64,000 nucleotides of DNA from Albidovulum litorale (GTDB lineage: Bacteria > Pseudomonadota > Alphaproteobacteria > Rhodobacterales > Rhodobacteraceae), in assembly GCF_025751495.1 (NCBI RefSeq), contig NZ_JAOWKZ010000002.1:558001-622000 (forward strand), written 5' to 3'. Below are positions 36,769-45,670 of this stretch, one piece after another. The notes below the pieces were generated by a model, which was not told where the DNA came from, searched no databases, and saw only the letters and a program-made list of their open reading frames with translations. Made by a program: the position numbers and the translations under genes. Every line of letters starts with the position of its first letter. Within the stretch, counting starts at the first letter, position 1.

Positions 36769-37856
36769 GACTTGCGGGTCAGCAACCGGCGCTCGATCGC
36801 CTCGGCTGCGCGGTCGAGATTGCCGTCGAGATCGCCAAAGCGCGACCGGATGTGGTCATAGACCGGGCCGGGCGTCTTGAGGCTGTCGACGAAAGCTTCC
36901 AGCCCCTGAAGATCGCCGATCTGGGGCAGCTCAGCGAACAGAGGCAGGTTTTCGGCAAACACCGCCGCGGGCTTGCCGGAATAGATGCAGTCGAGAACCG
37001 TCGTGGATGTGGGTGAGATCATTCCGTGGGCAAGATCGATGGCATCGTGGATTGTCGCCTTGGCCAGCGGACCACCGTAATAGTGCGAGAACATCACGTT
37101 CGGATGCTTCCGCGCGAGGTCCCGGTCATGCGCCCTGTGGTTGCTGCGCACCTTACCACGATGTGAACGGATGATGATGCCGAGGTCGGGATGACGGCTT
37201 AGCGCCTTGTCCATCAGGTCGTAGAAATGGCCGATATGGTCCTTGGTATAGCGGCCCTGACCCCAGCGGAACGACTGGCAGACCAAGAGCCGCTTCGGGT
37301 AGCGGGCAACCCAGTCCGACACCTCCTCGCCCCACCGGTTGCCGGGAAGGATGTTCTGCTTGGTGAAGCCGACCACCTCGACCCGCCCCGCCGTTTCAGG
37401 TGTGAACAGCGCGCGGTTGTCGCCAAGGGGTTCCCAGAAAAGGATCTGCTGGGAATAGTACTCCATCGGCCCTTCGATCTTCCGGGCATTCACCCCGACC
37501 TGATAGGCGCCGTGCTGAAGAAAGATCGACTGCTGGCCGATCTTGGCCATATAGGTTCCGCGCTGCTTGCGCGTCGTCGTGTCCCAATAGGGATCGGCAA
37601 TCGTCAGCACCGCGTCCGCCTCGCGGATGTTGCGCTGGTAGAGGAGCTTCATGCGAAGTTTCGAGGCGGGTTCAGGGGCAAAACCCTCTTTGTCGAAGAC
37701 ACCGCGGAGGCGCACTTCCTTGCGCAGGAGCTTGGAATAGACAAGCGCCCGAACGGTCACACGGCCACGTTTGTGGAGGCGCGCCAATACCGGATAGGTG
37801 CTTTCGAAATCCGGCATCCCGTTCAGATAGGCCAGCAAGACGGGCTTTTCAGCCAT
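36759..37856 (-). CDS. TagF/capsule-type GT-B transferase in the Pse locus
   Basis: A 365-residue protein resembling CDP-glycerol glycerophosphotransferases and related surface-polysaccharide transferases. Supporting pieces are FLQHGAYQVG in the middle and a C-terminal donor-binding region with SPTSTTVLDCIYSGKPAAVF. It is the third gene of the minus-strand pseB-pseC transcript; its ATG at 37856 overlaps the pseC stop by 8 bases, so it is coupled to that pathway. It may transfer pseudaminic acid or another sugar to a surface acceptor. The exact reaction is unknown. Confidence 0.72.
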   Translation of the reverse strand: MAEKPVLLAYLNGMPDFESTYPVLARLHKRGRVTVRALVYSKLLRKEVRLRGVFDKEGFAPEPASKLRMKLLYQRNIREADAVLTIADPYWDTTTRKQRGTYMAKIGQQSIFLQHGAYQVGVNARKIEGPMEYYSQQILFWEPLGDNRALFTPETAGRVEVVGFTKQNILPGNRWGEEVSDWVARYPKRLLVCQSFRWGQGRYTKDHIGHFYDLMDKALSRHPDLGIIIRSHRGKVRSNHRAHDRDLARKHPNVMFSHYYGGPLAKATIHDAIDLAHGMISPTSTTVLDCIYSGKPAAVFAENLPLFAELPQIGDLQGLEAFVDSLKTPGPVYDHIRSRFGDLDGNLDRAAEAIERRLLTRKSQS

Positions 37857-38991
37857 CGAGCGCCCCGGCAAGCGCGGCCACGACCCGGTCCTGGTCGGCC
37901 TCGGTCAGGCCGGGATAGAGCGGCAGGCTGATGGCCCGTTCATAATAAGCTTCGGCCACCGGGAAATCGCCCCGGGCAAAGCCACGTTTACGCCAGAACG
38001 GTTGGGTGTGGACCGGAATGTAGTGGACGTTCACACCGATGCCCGCTTCGCGCAGGCGAGCGAAGACACGGGCGCGGTCCTCGACCTGTATCGGGTAGAG
38101 ATGCAGCGCCGAGTGGCTGTCGGGGCTCTGGCGCGGCAGGGTCAGCGCCATATTGCCCAGAAGCCGGTCGTAGCGGCGGGCGATCTCGTGCCGTTTCGCG
38201 ACGAACTCTGAAAGCCGCGTCATCTGCGACGCGCCAAGCGCCGCCTGCAACTCCGTCATACGGTAGTTGTAGCCAAGCGCGACCTGCTCATAGTACCAGC
38301 CGCCCTCGGAGGCACCTTCCATCAACGCAGTTTCTCGGGTGACGCCATGCGAGCGGTGCAGTTCCATCCGGCTTGCCAGCCCCGCGTCGTTCGTCGTGGC
38401 GCAGCCGCCCTCGGCGGTGGTGATGATCTTCACGGGATGGAAGGAAAAGACGCAGATGTCGGAATGGGCGCAGTCCCCGACCGGGCGGTCGCGGTAGCTG
38501 GCGCCGATCGCGTGCGAGGCGTCCTCGATCACCTTAAAGCCATATCGCGCCGCCAGCGCGCCGATGGCGGCCATGTCCGCGCTCTGACCGGCGAAATGGA
38601 CGGGGATCACGATTTTTGGCAGCCTGCCCGCCGCCTCGGCGCGGTCGAGTTTCGCCTCCAGCGCCTTCGGGCACATGACATAGGTCTCAGGGTCGATATC
38701 GACGAAATCGACGTCGGCGCCGCAATAGAGCCCGACATTCGCCGAGGCGACGAAGGTATTGGGTACGGTCCAGAGCCAGTCGCCGGGCCCAAGGTCAAGC
38801 GCCATGCAGGCGATGTGCAAGGCCGAAGTTGCCGAATTCACAGCGATGGCATGTGCCGCACCGGTCGCCTCGCGGATTGCCGCCTCAAATCGCGGTACGG
38901 CGGGCCCCTGGGTCAGAAAGTCGGACCGCAGGACGGCGGTGACGGCTTCGACGTCCTCATCCGAAATGTCCTGCCTGCCGTAGGGGATCAT
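37849..38991 (-). CDS. pseC: PseC, UDP-4-amino-sugar transaminase
   Basis: PLP-dependent aminotransferase (380 residues) that adds the 4-amino group to the keto sugar made by PseB. Starts MIPYGRQDISDEDVEAV at ATG 38991, which overlaps the pseB stop (TGATG). Sugar aminotransferase marks are VNSATSALHIA, VPNTFVASAN, EDASHAIGASY and the Schiff-base lysine in SFHPVKIITTAEGG. Specific similarity is to the PseC branch (SDFLTQGPAVPRFE). It is co-transcribed with pseB and a transferase gene. Confidence 0.92.
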   Translation of the reverse strand: MIPYGRQDISDEDVEAVTAVLRSDFLTQGPAVPRFEAAIREATGAAHAIAVNSATSALHIACMALDLGPGDWLWTVPNTFVASANVGLYCGADVDFVDIDPETYVMCPKALEAKLDRAEAAGRLPKIVIPVHFAGQSADMAAIGALAARYGFKVIEDASHAIGASYRDRPVGDCAHSDICVFSFHPVKIITTAEGGCATTNDAGLASRMELHRSHGVTRETALMEGASEGGWYYEQVALGYNYRMTELQAALGASQMTRLSEFVAKRHEIARRYDRLLGNMALTLPRQSPDSHSALHLYPIQVEDRARVFARLREAGIGVNVHYIPVHTQPFWRKRGFARGDFPVAEAYYERAISLPLYPGLTEADQDRVVAALAGALDG

Positions 38992-39989
38992 CAATAGGTC
39001 CCGATCTTCTCGGCGTTCTTAGCGATCCACTTCTGCAGCGCCTCGACGCTCATCCAGTCGGGATTGTTGTCCGACGCATAGTGGAAGCCTTCGGCCACCT
39101 TGCGCCCGTTCTTGATCCGCACCGGATCGCGCGACCAGTTATGGATCGCCGGGATGATCTTGAAATGGTCGTCGTATTCGAACGTGTGGTCGGAATCCTC
39201 CGGCCCGATCATCTGTTCGTGCATTTTCTCGCCGGGTCGCGTGCCGACGATGTCATGCGCCGCCTCAGGCGCAACCGCACGGGCGATGTCGAGGATGTTC
39301 ATCGACGGGATCTTGCGCACATAGATCTCGCCGCCGACCATGTCCTCCATCGCGTGCCAGACCAGTTCCACGCCCTGTTCCAGCGTGATCATGAACCGGG
39401 TCATGCGCGGGTCGGTGATTGGCAGCCTGCCCTTGGCTTTCAGCGACTGGAACAGCGGTATGACTGAGCCGCGCGACCCCATGACATTTCCGTACCGCAC
39501 GACGGAGAAGCGGCACTTGTCGGCACCGGAATAGGAGTTTCCGGCGACGAAAAGCTTGTCCGAGGCGAGCTTGGAGGCACCATAGAGGTTGATCGGGCTC
39601 GACGCCTTGTCGGTCGAAAGCGCGACGCAGCGTTTCACACCCTTGTCGATACAGGCGTCGATGATGTTCATCGCGCCATTGACGTTGGTCTTGATACATT
39701 CGAACGGGTTGTATTCCGCCGTCGGCACGATCTTGGTCGCGGCGGCATGGACGACATAGTCGATCCCGTCCATCGCGCGATAAAGACGCTCGCGGTCGCG
39801 CACATCGCCGATGAAGAACCGCACCTCCGGCAGGTGACCGTAAAGCTTGGCCATCTCCCACTGTTTCATTTCATCGCGGGAATAGATGATGATGCGCGAG
39901 GGCTTGTAGTGCGCGAGCGTCATCGGCACAAATTGCGACCCGAATGAGCCGGTACCGCCGGTCAGAAGTATTTTGGAACCCGTCAGCAT
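38991..39989 (-). CDS. pseB: PseB, UDP-GlcNAc 4,6-dehydratase (inverting)
   Basis: First step of pseudaminic acid synthesis: UDP-GlcNAc 4,6-dehydration with C5 inversion. A 332-residue short-chain dehydrogenase/reductase with the NADP loop TGGTGSFGSQF, the Ser/Tyr/Lys active region LSTDKASSPINLYGASKLASDK, and the PseB-specific ATKIVPTAEYNPFECIKTNV. ATG 39989 is preceded by GAAGGAG; an in-frame start 39 bases upstream is not conserved. It begins the minus-strand arm pseB-pseC-transferase, convergent with pseF-pseGH-pseI. Confidence 0.95.
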   Translation of the reverse strand: MLTGSKILLTGGTGSFGSQFVPMTLAHYKPSRIIIYSRDEMKQWEMAKLYGHLPEVRFFIGDVRDRERLYRAMDGIDYVVHAAATKIVPTAEYNPFECIKTNVNGAMNIIDACIDKGVKRCVALSTDKASSPINLYGASKLASDKLFVAGNSYSGADKCRFSVVRYGNVMGSRGSVIPLFQSLKAKGRLPITDPRMTRFMITLEQGVELVWHAMEDMVGGEIYVRKIPSMNILDIARAVAPEAAHDIVGTRPGEKMHEQMIGPEDSDHTFEYDDHFKIIPAIHNWSRDPVRIKNGRKVAEGFHYASDNNPDWMSVEALQKWIAKNAEKIGTY

Positions 39990-40382
39990 GGCTTTGCTCC
40001 TTCGGAAAGTCCTGCGGCCAGAGACCAACCCCCCGCGCGCCGCGTGATCCGTTTCCTAGCCCGGCCCACCTGCCTTGTCCACTGTCCGAGGCGTATGCAG
40101 GCGGACGTACACCGATCAGTATCCCCGCCCCGACGGATTCCCGGAACAGGGCCAACTGATCCCCCTCCAGCGCATCTTGTAATGGCTGCTTGTAGGTCTT
40201 AATCGACGTTCTGTAGTCAATGTAAAACTTTTGGTGGCCCAGACGAGAATCTCCGTGGCGGCGGCCAGTGCGGCAGACAGATTTTAGAACGTCGATAATC
40301 TTGACCGAGGTGCATTTTGTGCTCTGCTACACAGCCGCGAGACACTGTTGCCACCGGGCACAATCCGGATTGAAGGTACGCC
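39990..40382. other. Intergenic region between pseB and a GT2 gene, with a spaced inverted repeat
   Basis: About 390 bases with no convincing ORF. It presumably holds the promoters of the divergent pseB arm and the GT2 arm. ATCGACGTTCT at 40202-40212 and its exact reverse complement AGAACGTCGAT at 40286-40296 form an 11-base dyad 73 bases apart. A TTGACC (40300-40305) is a possible -35 for the GT2 gene. The region is AT-richer than its surroundings. Confidence 0.5.
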
Positions 40383-41267
40383 ATGAAGATCAGCGTGGTG
40401 ATCACTTGCTACAACAAGGAAGATTACATCGCGCAGGCGATCACGTCGGCATGTAAGCAGGCGGGCGTATACGAAGTTATTGTCGTCGATGATTGTTCCA
40501 CCGACCGCTCTGTCGCCATCGCACGCGCAACTGATGGCATTGTACTCATAGCCAGCGCTGTAAACAAAGGGGTAAGCACCAGCACCCGGATCGGGGTTGA
40601 ACGTGCTCGGGCAGGTGGCGCCGATTACGTCGTGCTGCTCGACGGCGACGATGTTCTTGCTGAAGATGCTGTCAGGTATTTTTCACAAGTCATCGAATGC
40701 TCGGATGTGCCCGCGATTTATTCGTCGATCTCCCGGGACCGGGTCGAAGACATGCGGCTGAAGGCTCATTCCTGTGACCTTGACGCGGGCTACCGGGTCG
40801 AGAACGCGCCGCTCGACTACTATCTGGGCCGACTAAACCGCCCCTTGGCAACCACCGCTCTATGCGCCCGGCCCGAATTGATTGTCCGGCACCTGACGGA
40901 CAAGGCGCGCGTGCAGGATCATCAGATTGCGTTCTCGATTTGCCACAGTGCCGATCGGATCGCGATCTCGGACGCCGTGACCCACTATTGTTCTGCCGCC
41001 CGCGCAGGCGGCAACATCAGTGAAGATGTGGTCGCGATTCTGACGGCCAGCGTTATCGTCTATGCTAATACATTTGATCTGGTGAAGCGTCACACCCTGT
41101 TCAAAGCCTACCAGAAACGCGCCTATACCCGCGGCCTGAGGCTTCGTCATCATGGCGTTCTGCCGAAGTCTCTGGCGCTGGCGCTATATATGATTACGCC
41201 CTTCAAGACCTTGCTACCCGCCAGAATGCGACATGCCATTATCATGACAATCAGTCACCACATCTGA
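40383..41267 (+). CDS. Glycosyltransferase family 2
   Basis: A 294-residue GT-A-fold transferase. The N terminus (MKISVVITCYNKEDYIAQAI) and EVIVVDDCSTDRSV are classic GT2, and the metal-binding DxD is seen in LLDGDDVLAEDAV. The last 40 residues are basic and hydrophobic, perhaps for membrane contact. Beside the pseudaminic acid cluster it likely builds the glycan to which that sugar is attached. It is followed 116 bases later by the GT29-like gene on the same strand. Donor and acceptor are unknown. Confidence 0.88.
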   Translation: MKISVVITCYNKEDYIAQAITSACKQAGVYEVIVVDDCSTDRSVAIARATDGIVLIASAVNKGVSTSTRIGVERARAGGADYVVLLDGDDVLAEDAVRYFSQVIECSDVPAIYSSISRDRVEDMRLKAHSCDLDAGYRVENAPLDYYLGRLNRPLATTALCARPELIVRHLTDKARVQDHQIAFSICHSADRIAISDAVTHYCSAARAGGNISEDVVAILTASVIVYANTFDLVKRHTLFKAYQKRAYTRGLRLRHHGVLPKSLALALYMITPFKTLLPARMRHAIIMTISHHI

Positions 41268-41383
41268 ACGGGAACGTGGATTTGTGGGCGGGGCAACGGT
41301 GCACCGGATGCGTTCCGTGGAGGCCTGTCAACCAAAGCACCGGGATGCTATCTCTGCAATCGATCTGTCCCGGAGCAAACCAC

Positions 41384-42019
41384 GTGACCACGCCGCGCAC
41401 ATCTCCAGTTAATTTCTACATCGCGCGTCTGCTGCGGAGGGAAGCGCCACTTGCGGCCTTGTCCGTGCGGCGCGAAGACCTGATGGCCGATGTATCCGGC
41501 AAGCGCGTGGCCCTCGTCGGCAATGCGCGGTCGCTGGCTGATCGCGATGAAGGGGCCGCGATCGACGCCGCCGATCTCGTGATCCGCATTAACCGGGCGC
41601 CGATGCCCGCTTCGCGGACACATGGGACCCGGACCGATTGGCTGGCGCTCGCGACCTCCATCGGGGTCGATGATCTCGACCGTATCAAACCTGACCGCAT
41701 CCTGTGGATGTCGCACAAGCGCAAGCGCCTGCAATGGGCGATCGCCACGTCGGACGGGTTCTACCTGCACCCGCTTACCGACTGGGCAGCCCTTCGCGAC
41801 CGGCTTGGCGCACCACCGACGACCGGGTTGATGATGATCGACCTGCTCGCATCCAGCGGACTCGCCTCACTCCGCCTCCACGGCTTCGACTTCTTCGCCT
41901 CGCTCTCGCTCACCGGTTCACGCCGGGCGGATCAGGTTCCACATGATTTCGCGGCTGAGAAAGCCTTTGTCGAGGCGTTGATGGCGCGCGATCCGCGCGT
42001 CACACAGGCGGGCGCGTGA
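41384..42019 (+). CDS. GT29 sialyltransferase-like protein
   Basis: A 211-residue protein from GTG 41384 (GGAG nine bases upstream; ATG 41345 is an alternative). It carries the marks of GT29 sialyltransferases: an L-motif-like stretch (about 42-72) with VALVGNARSL and IDAADLVIRINRAP, an S-motif-like stretch (about 144-169) with PPTTGLMMIDLL and LRLHGFDFF, and His187-x4-Glu192 as the VS motif (HDFAAE). It has no signal peptide or membrane helix. In this locus CMP-pseudaminic acid, not CMP-sialic acid, is made, so it may be a pseudaminyltransferase. That specificity is inference. Confidence 0.7.
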   Translation: MTTPRTSPVNFYIARLLRREAPLAALSVRREDLMADVSGKRVALVGNARSLADRDEGAAIDAADLVIRINRAPMPASRTHGTRTDWLALATSIGVDDLDRIKPDRILWMSHKRKRLQWAIATSDGFYLHPLTDWAALRDRLGAPPTTGLMMIDLLASSGLASLRLHGFDFFASLSLTGSRRADQVPHDFAAEKAFVEALMARDPRVTQAGA

Positions 42020-42124
42020 CGCGTCTGCCGCAACCGCATTTTTCCTGCGCCGCACTGCAGCAAGGCCTTTAACTGAAAGGCGCAATACGCTAAAGGGCCA
42101 CGTCCTTAACGTTAGGAGACCCCA

Positions 42125-43147
42125 ATGGGCTACAAGGTCGTTGTTGCCGGCGCCACGGGGAATGTGGGCCGCGAAATGCTGAACATCCTCGCCGAGCGGG
42201 AATTCCCCGTCGACGAGATCGCCGCACTGGCGTCGCGCCGGTCGCTGGGCACCGAGGTTTCGTTCGGCGACAAGACTGTGAAGACCAAGGACATCGAGGG
42301 TTTCGACTTCACCGGCTGGGACATCGCGCTTTTTGCCATCGGGTCCGAGGCGACCAAGAAATACGCCCCCATCGCCGCCTCGCAGGGCTGTGTGGTGATC
42401 GACAACTCCTCGCTCTACCGCTACGACCCGGAAATCCCGCTCGTGGTGCCCGAGGTGAACCCCGAGGCCGTCGAGCAGTACAAGAAGAAGATGATCATCG
42501 CCAACCCCAACTGCTCGACCGCGCAGATGGTGGTGGCGCTTAAGCCCCTGCATGACCGCGCCCGGATCAAGCGCGTCGTCGTGTCAACGTATCAGTCGGT
42601 GTCGGGTGCCGGGAAAGAAGGCATCGACGAGCTCTGGGACCAGACCAAGGGCATGTATGTGCCGGGTCAGGAAGTCGCGCCGAAGAAGTTCTCCAAGCAG
42701 ATCGCCTTCAACGTCATTCCCCATATCGACGTCTTCATGGAAGACGGTCAGACCAAGGAAGAATGGAAGATGGTCGCCGAGACCAAGAAGATCCTCGACA
42801 AAACGATCAAGGTCACCGCGACCTGCGTCCGCGTCCCGGTCTTTGTCGGCCATTCCGAGGCGGTCAACATCGAGTTTGAGGATTTCCTCGACGAAGATGA
42901 GGCCCGCGACATCCTGCGTGAAGCGCCGGGCGTCATGGTCGTCGACAAGCGCGAGAACGGTGGCTACGTGACTCCGGTCGAATGCGTCGGCGACTACGCG
43001 ACCTTCGTCAGCCGCATCCGCCAGGACGGCACGATCGAGAACGGGCTGAACCTCTGGTGCGTGTCGGACAATCTGCGCAAGGGTGCCGCGCTGAATGCCG
43101 TGCAGATTGCCGAGACGCTGGGCAATCGCTGCCTGAAGAAGGGCTGA
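42125..43147 (+). CDS. asd: Aspartate-semialdehyde dehydrogenase
   Basis: Reduces aspartyl phosphate to aspartate semialdehyde with NADPH, at the branch to lysine, threonine and methionine. 340 residues, with the nucleotide loop GATGNVGREML, catalytic Cys130 in NPNCSTAQM, and VSTYQSVSGAGKEGIDELW. Later RVPVFVGHSEAVNIEF includes the catalytic His. TAGGAG precedes ATG 42125. It stands alone, followed by a hairpin at 43166. Confidence 0.96.
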   Translation: MGYKVVVAGATGNVGREMLNILAEREFPVDEIAALASRRSLGTEVSFGDKTVKTKDIEGFDFTGWDIALFAIGSEATKKYAPIAASQGCVVIDNSSLYRYDPEIPLVVPEVNPEAVEQYKKKMIIANPNCSTAQMVVALKPLHDRARIKRVVVSTYQSVSGAGKEGIDELWDQTKGMYVPGQEVAPKKFSKQIAFNVIPHIDVFMEDGQTKEEWKMVAETKKILDKTIKVTATCVRVPVFVGHSEAVNIEFEDFLDEDEARDILREAPGVMVVDKRENGGYVTPVECVGDYATFVSRIRQDGTIENGLNLWCVSDNLRKGAALNAVQIAETLGNRCLKKG

Positions 43148-43165
43148 AGCGCCCGTCGATCTGTT

Positions 43166-43187
43166 GGGTGCGCGGCTGAGCGCACCC
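43166..43187 (+). terminator. Hairpin after asd
   Basis: GGGTGCGC (43166-43173) pairs perfectly with GCGCACCC (43180-43187) around a 6-base loop, 18 bases after the asd stop and 32 bases before the end of a convergent gene. There is no T-run, so it may be a bidirectional stop signal or a palindromic repeat. Confidence 0.5.
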
Positions 43188-43219
43188 ACGCGCCGCATAG
43201 AAGTGTTTGGTGCGCCATC

Positions 43220-44884
43220 CTAGTCCAGCGAAGTGTGCAGCCCTTCCGGAAACTCTGACGGAAGGGCGCAGAAGATCAGGACACCGCCCTTGTCGTCGGA
43301 ACGCTTGCAGGTTCGCCCGTCGGCTTCGGCCAAATCCACAAAGCGCGTCAGCTTTCCGGGGACGGTTTCCTCTGGCCAGAAATGCGCGAACAGCATCCAG
43401 ACCGGATCATTTCCCGAAAGCCACTTCGCGGACCGACGGACATAGTCGTCGCTCGTCGTCAGATTGTCCTCATCGCGCGCCTGAAGCTGCCAGGATCGTG
43501 TCGTGCTTCGATGATCGAGTAGTCCGATCACCTCAATGTCGCCCCTGCTCATGATGTCCGTCCGTAGAGCGCGCAAGCTGGGTTGAGCGCCATAGTAGAC
43601 CCAAAGTTTTGCCTGATACTGATCTACCAGTTTCAGATGCGCGGACACTTCCGCGTTCTCCAGATCCGTGGACCGAACCGCAGCTACGCCGACCAAAACA
43701 AGGCTGAGAAGATATCCGATTGCCGGTGTCAGGGCGCGAAGTCTTACGGCGGTCAGTACTGTCCTCAGCACCACGATCAAACCGATCGCAAAACTGGGAA
43801 CGGCAAACGGCGTGAAGAACAGGAAGTGCCGGACCGACATTATTGGAAGTACATGAAGCCCGTTCAAGGCAAGGAATGCCAACGAACCGACCATGAAACC
43901 TCCGGCCAGAATAGGCGCCCTGCGCCAGTACGAAGGGAGTCCAACAAGCGCAATTAATAGGCAGATAAACCGAATTTCAGGAAGCAGGCTGATGATTCCG
44001 GCGACATACAGCACCTGCGGAAAGTAAGCAGGTTCAATCATCAGATAAAAAACATTCAGTATCCCCCCGAATGCCACCGCGTTGTGGTCCGAAAAGAACG
44101 GATTGATGTCTATGAAAGAGTGAGCGTAGCGGCCCGCATAGGCGGCCTGGTCAAGCTCAGTCATCGGTATCGTGTACCAGATGTGAAATATTAGGCTGAT
44201 TGCCATGCCAACAACGCCCAAACCGATCAGCTTGACGACCTGATCGCGCATATCCGCCAATGATGTACCCGCTCCGCGGTTGCGAGACACTGTCTCGGCA
44301 AGCATGCCGCCCCCGACGGCCACGAATATCAGGGGCGCGACAAACGAAAAAACGCAGGTCAGGAACGCGATGCCGATAAACACAGCGGCCCGTTTCGCCC
44401 TGGGGTCGTCGAGATACGCGATACCCGCCCAAAGCAGCGCGCATACGAAGAAGAACTCGTTTACATAGTTCTTCGGATTGGTCGTGAATAGCAGCACTTC
44501 ATTGGTTGACGCCATGAGAGCCAGGGCAAGCAGAGCGTCGGGCACGTCAAGCCGCCGCCGCATGATCCGCCAGAGAATAAAATATCCCCATATGGCAAGC
44601 GCTGCGGCAACGGCCCGAATGGCGGTGAAGCGCGCCAGGCCCTCATTGCCGAATATCCGGGTTGCGATATCGAGTTCAATGATTGAACCAAGCGCCGTGG
44701 CCTGTTCGAAATAGGGCAGAGGTTCGAAGTAGGCCGCGATGGATGGCAACGGAAAGTTTGCCATGAGCATGGCTTGGTCATAGCCAGGATCCCGCCCATC
44801 ATAGACCGCAAGAAGGCGCCCGAATATGATCAACGCAAATACGCATAGCGGAACGAGTCGCGCGTTCATAAGAGTTACTGCCAT
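43220..44884 (-). CDS. Polytopic membrane protein, GT-C glycosyltransferase-like
   Basis: A roughly 554-residue protein with about ten or more hydrophobic helices and a C-terminal soluble tail of about 150 residues (from DQYQAKLWVYYG on). The early LLAVYDGRDPGYDQAM, an acidic loop after helix 1, is what GT-C/GT39-like sugar transferases show, so glycan transfer from a lipid-linked donor is the best guess. No named family is certain. Start at ATG 44884; a TTG at 44893 and ATG 44869 are alternatives. Codon use is slightly less GC-rich than neighbours. Confidence 0.6.
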   Translation of the reverse strand: MAVTLMNARLVPLCVFALIIFGRLLAVYDGRDPGYDQAMLMANFPLPSIAAYFEPLPYFEQATALGSIIELDIATRIFGNEGLARFTAIRAVAAALAIWGYFILWRIMRRRLDVPDALLALALMASTNEVLLFTTNPKNYVNEFFFVCALLWAGIAYLDDPRAKRAAVFIGIAFLTCVFSFVAPLIFVAVGGGMLAETVSRNRGAGTSLADMRDQVVKLIGLGVVGMAISLIFHIWYTIPMTELDQAAYAGRYAHSFIDINPFFSDHNAVAFGGILNVFYLMIEPAYFPQVLYVAGIISLLPEIRFICLLIALVGLPSYWRRAPILAGGFMVGSLAFLALNGLHVLPIMSVRHFLFFTPFAVPSFAIGLIVVLRTVLTAVRLRALTPAIGYLLSLVLVGVAAVRSTDLENAEVSAHLKLVDQYQAKLWVYYGAQPSLRALRTDIMSRGDIEVIGLLDHRSTTRSWQLQARDEDNLTTSDDYVRRSAKWLSGNDPVWMLFAHFWPEETVPGKLTRFVDLAEADGRTCKRSDDKGGVLIFCALPSEFPEGLHTSLD

Positions 44885-45116
44885 TGCCTTCAACAGAATG
44901 CCAAAACGGATATCCGTCCGACCATAACATATGTATCCGGCCGAGCAGGCAATTGATATTCATAGGTTGCTTGGATCCGCGATCCGATCTTTCCCGGCGT
45001 GGAAAATCCCGAAGAACTGCGGCTTCGCGAGGGCACCGCGATCCATTCACAACCAATGCGCCGCTGCATGGCTTTCGGCACGGGCCGTCTGTCGGAGCAA
45101 TGCGTCCGGTGATACC

Positions 45117-45575
45117 TCAGCTTTGGCCCTTGGCATCCAGCGCGGCCCGGAGGTCGATCACTTCTTCGCAGGCGCCGCAGATCGCCGTTATAAGTTTCAG
45201 GTTTTGCCGGGCGCGGTCATAGTCGCCCGTCTCCACGAACAATTCGCCCTGGTGTCCCAGCGCGCCGATATGTTGCGGGTTCACCTTCAGCGCCGCATCG
45301 TAATAGCGCGCGGCTTCGGACAACCGGTTCATTTTGCGATTGGAATAGCCCATGAGGTCCAGCGCATTGGCGTTGCGCGGCTCCGACTTTATCACGGCCG
45401 CCAACAGTCTCAGCGCCTCGGGGTAGCGGCCCGCGTCCACGGCCGCCTGAGCTTCGGTCATTCCGGTAGGTGCGGACGCGGCGGCATTGTCGTTGCTGCC
45501 AGCCGCGAAGGCGGGCGTGCCAAGCATGGCCAGAGCGACAAACACGCGAAGTATCGGGAAGTGGTTGAGGATCAT
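45117..45575 (-). CDS. Periplasmic TPR-repeat protein
   Basis: A 152-residue exported protein with a Sec signal peptide (MILNHFPILRVFVALAMLGTPAFA) and about two to three tetratricopeptide repeats. Repeats are visible as AQAAVDAGRYPEALRLLAAVI, NALDLMGYSNRKMNRLSEAARYYDAALKV and GALGHQGELFVETGDYDRARQNL. A C-terminal ICGACEE cysteine pair could bind metal or form a disulphide. ATG 45575 with GGAG upstream is chosen over longer in-frame starts. Function unknown; such proteins scaffold envelope complexes. Confidence 0.8.
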   Translation of the reverse strand: MILNHFPILRVFVALAMLGTPAFAAGSNDNAAASAPTGMTEAQAAVDAGRYPEALRLLAAVIKSEPRNANALDLMGYSNRKMNRLSEAARYYDAALKVNPQHIGALGHQGELFVETGDYDRARQNLKLITAICGACEEVIDLRAALDAKGQS

Positions 45576-45670
45576 GACGGGGACTCCTTCTGCCCTTGCA
45601 TCGATCCTAGCACAGAGCGTCCCGATGACCATCATTCACGATCCGTCTCGGGAAAATTCCCTTGTCACGA

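Noticed and set aside
44885-45116. A possible 63-codon gene between the membrane protein and the TPR gene
   Set aside because: No ribosome site, no conserved-looking composition, and it overlaps the likely promoter region of the membrane-protein gene.
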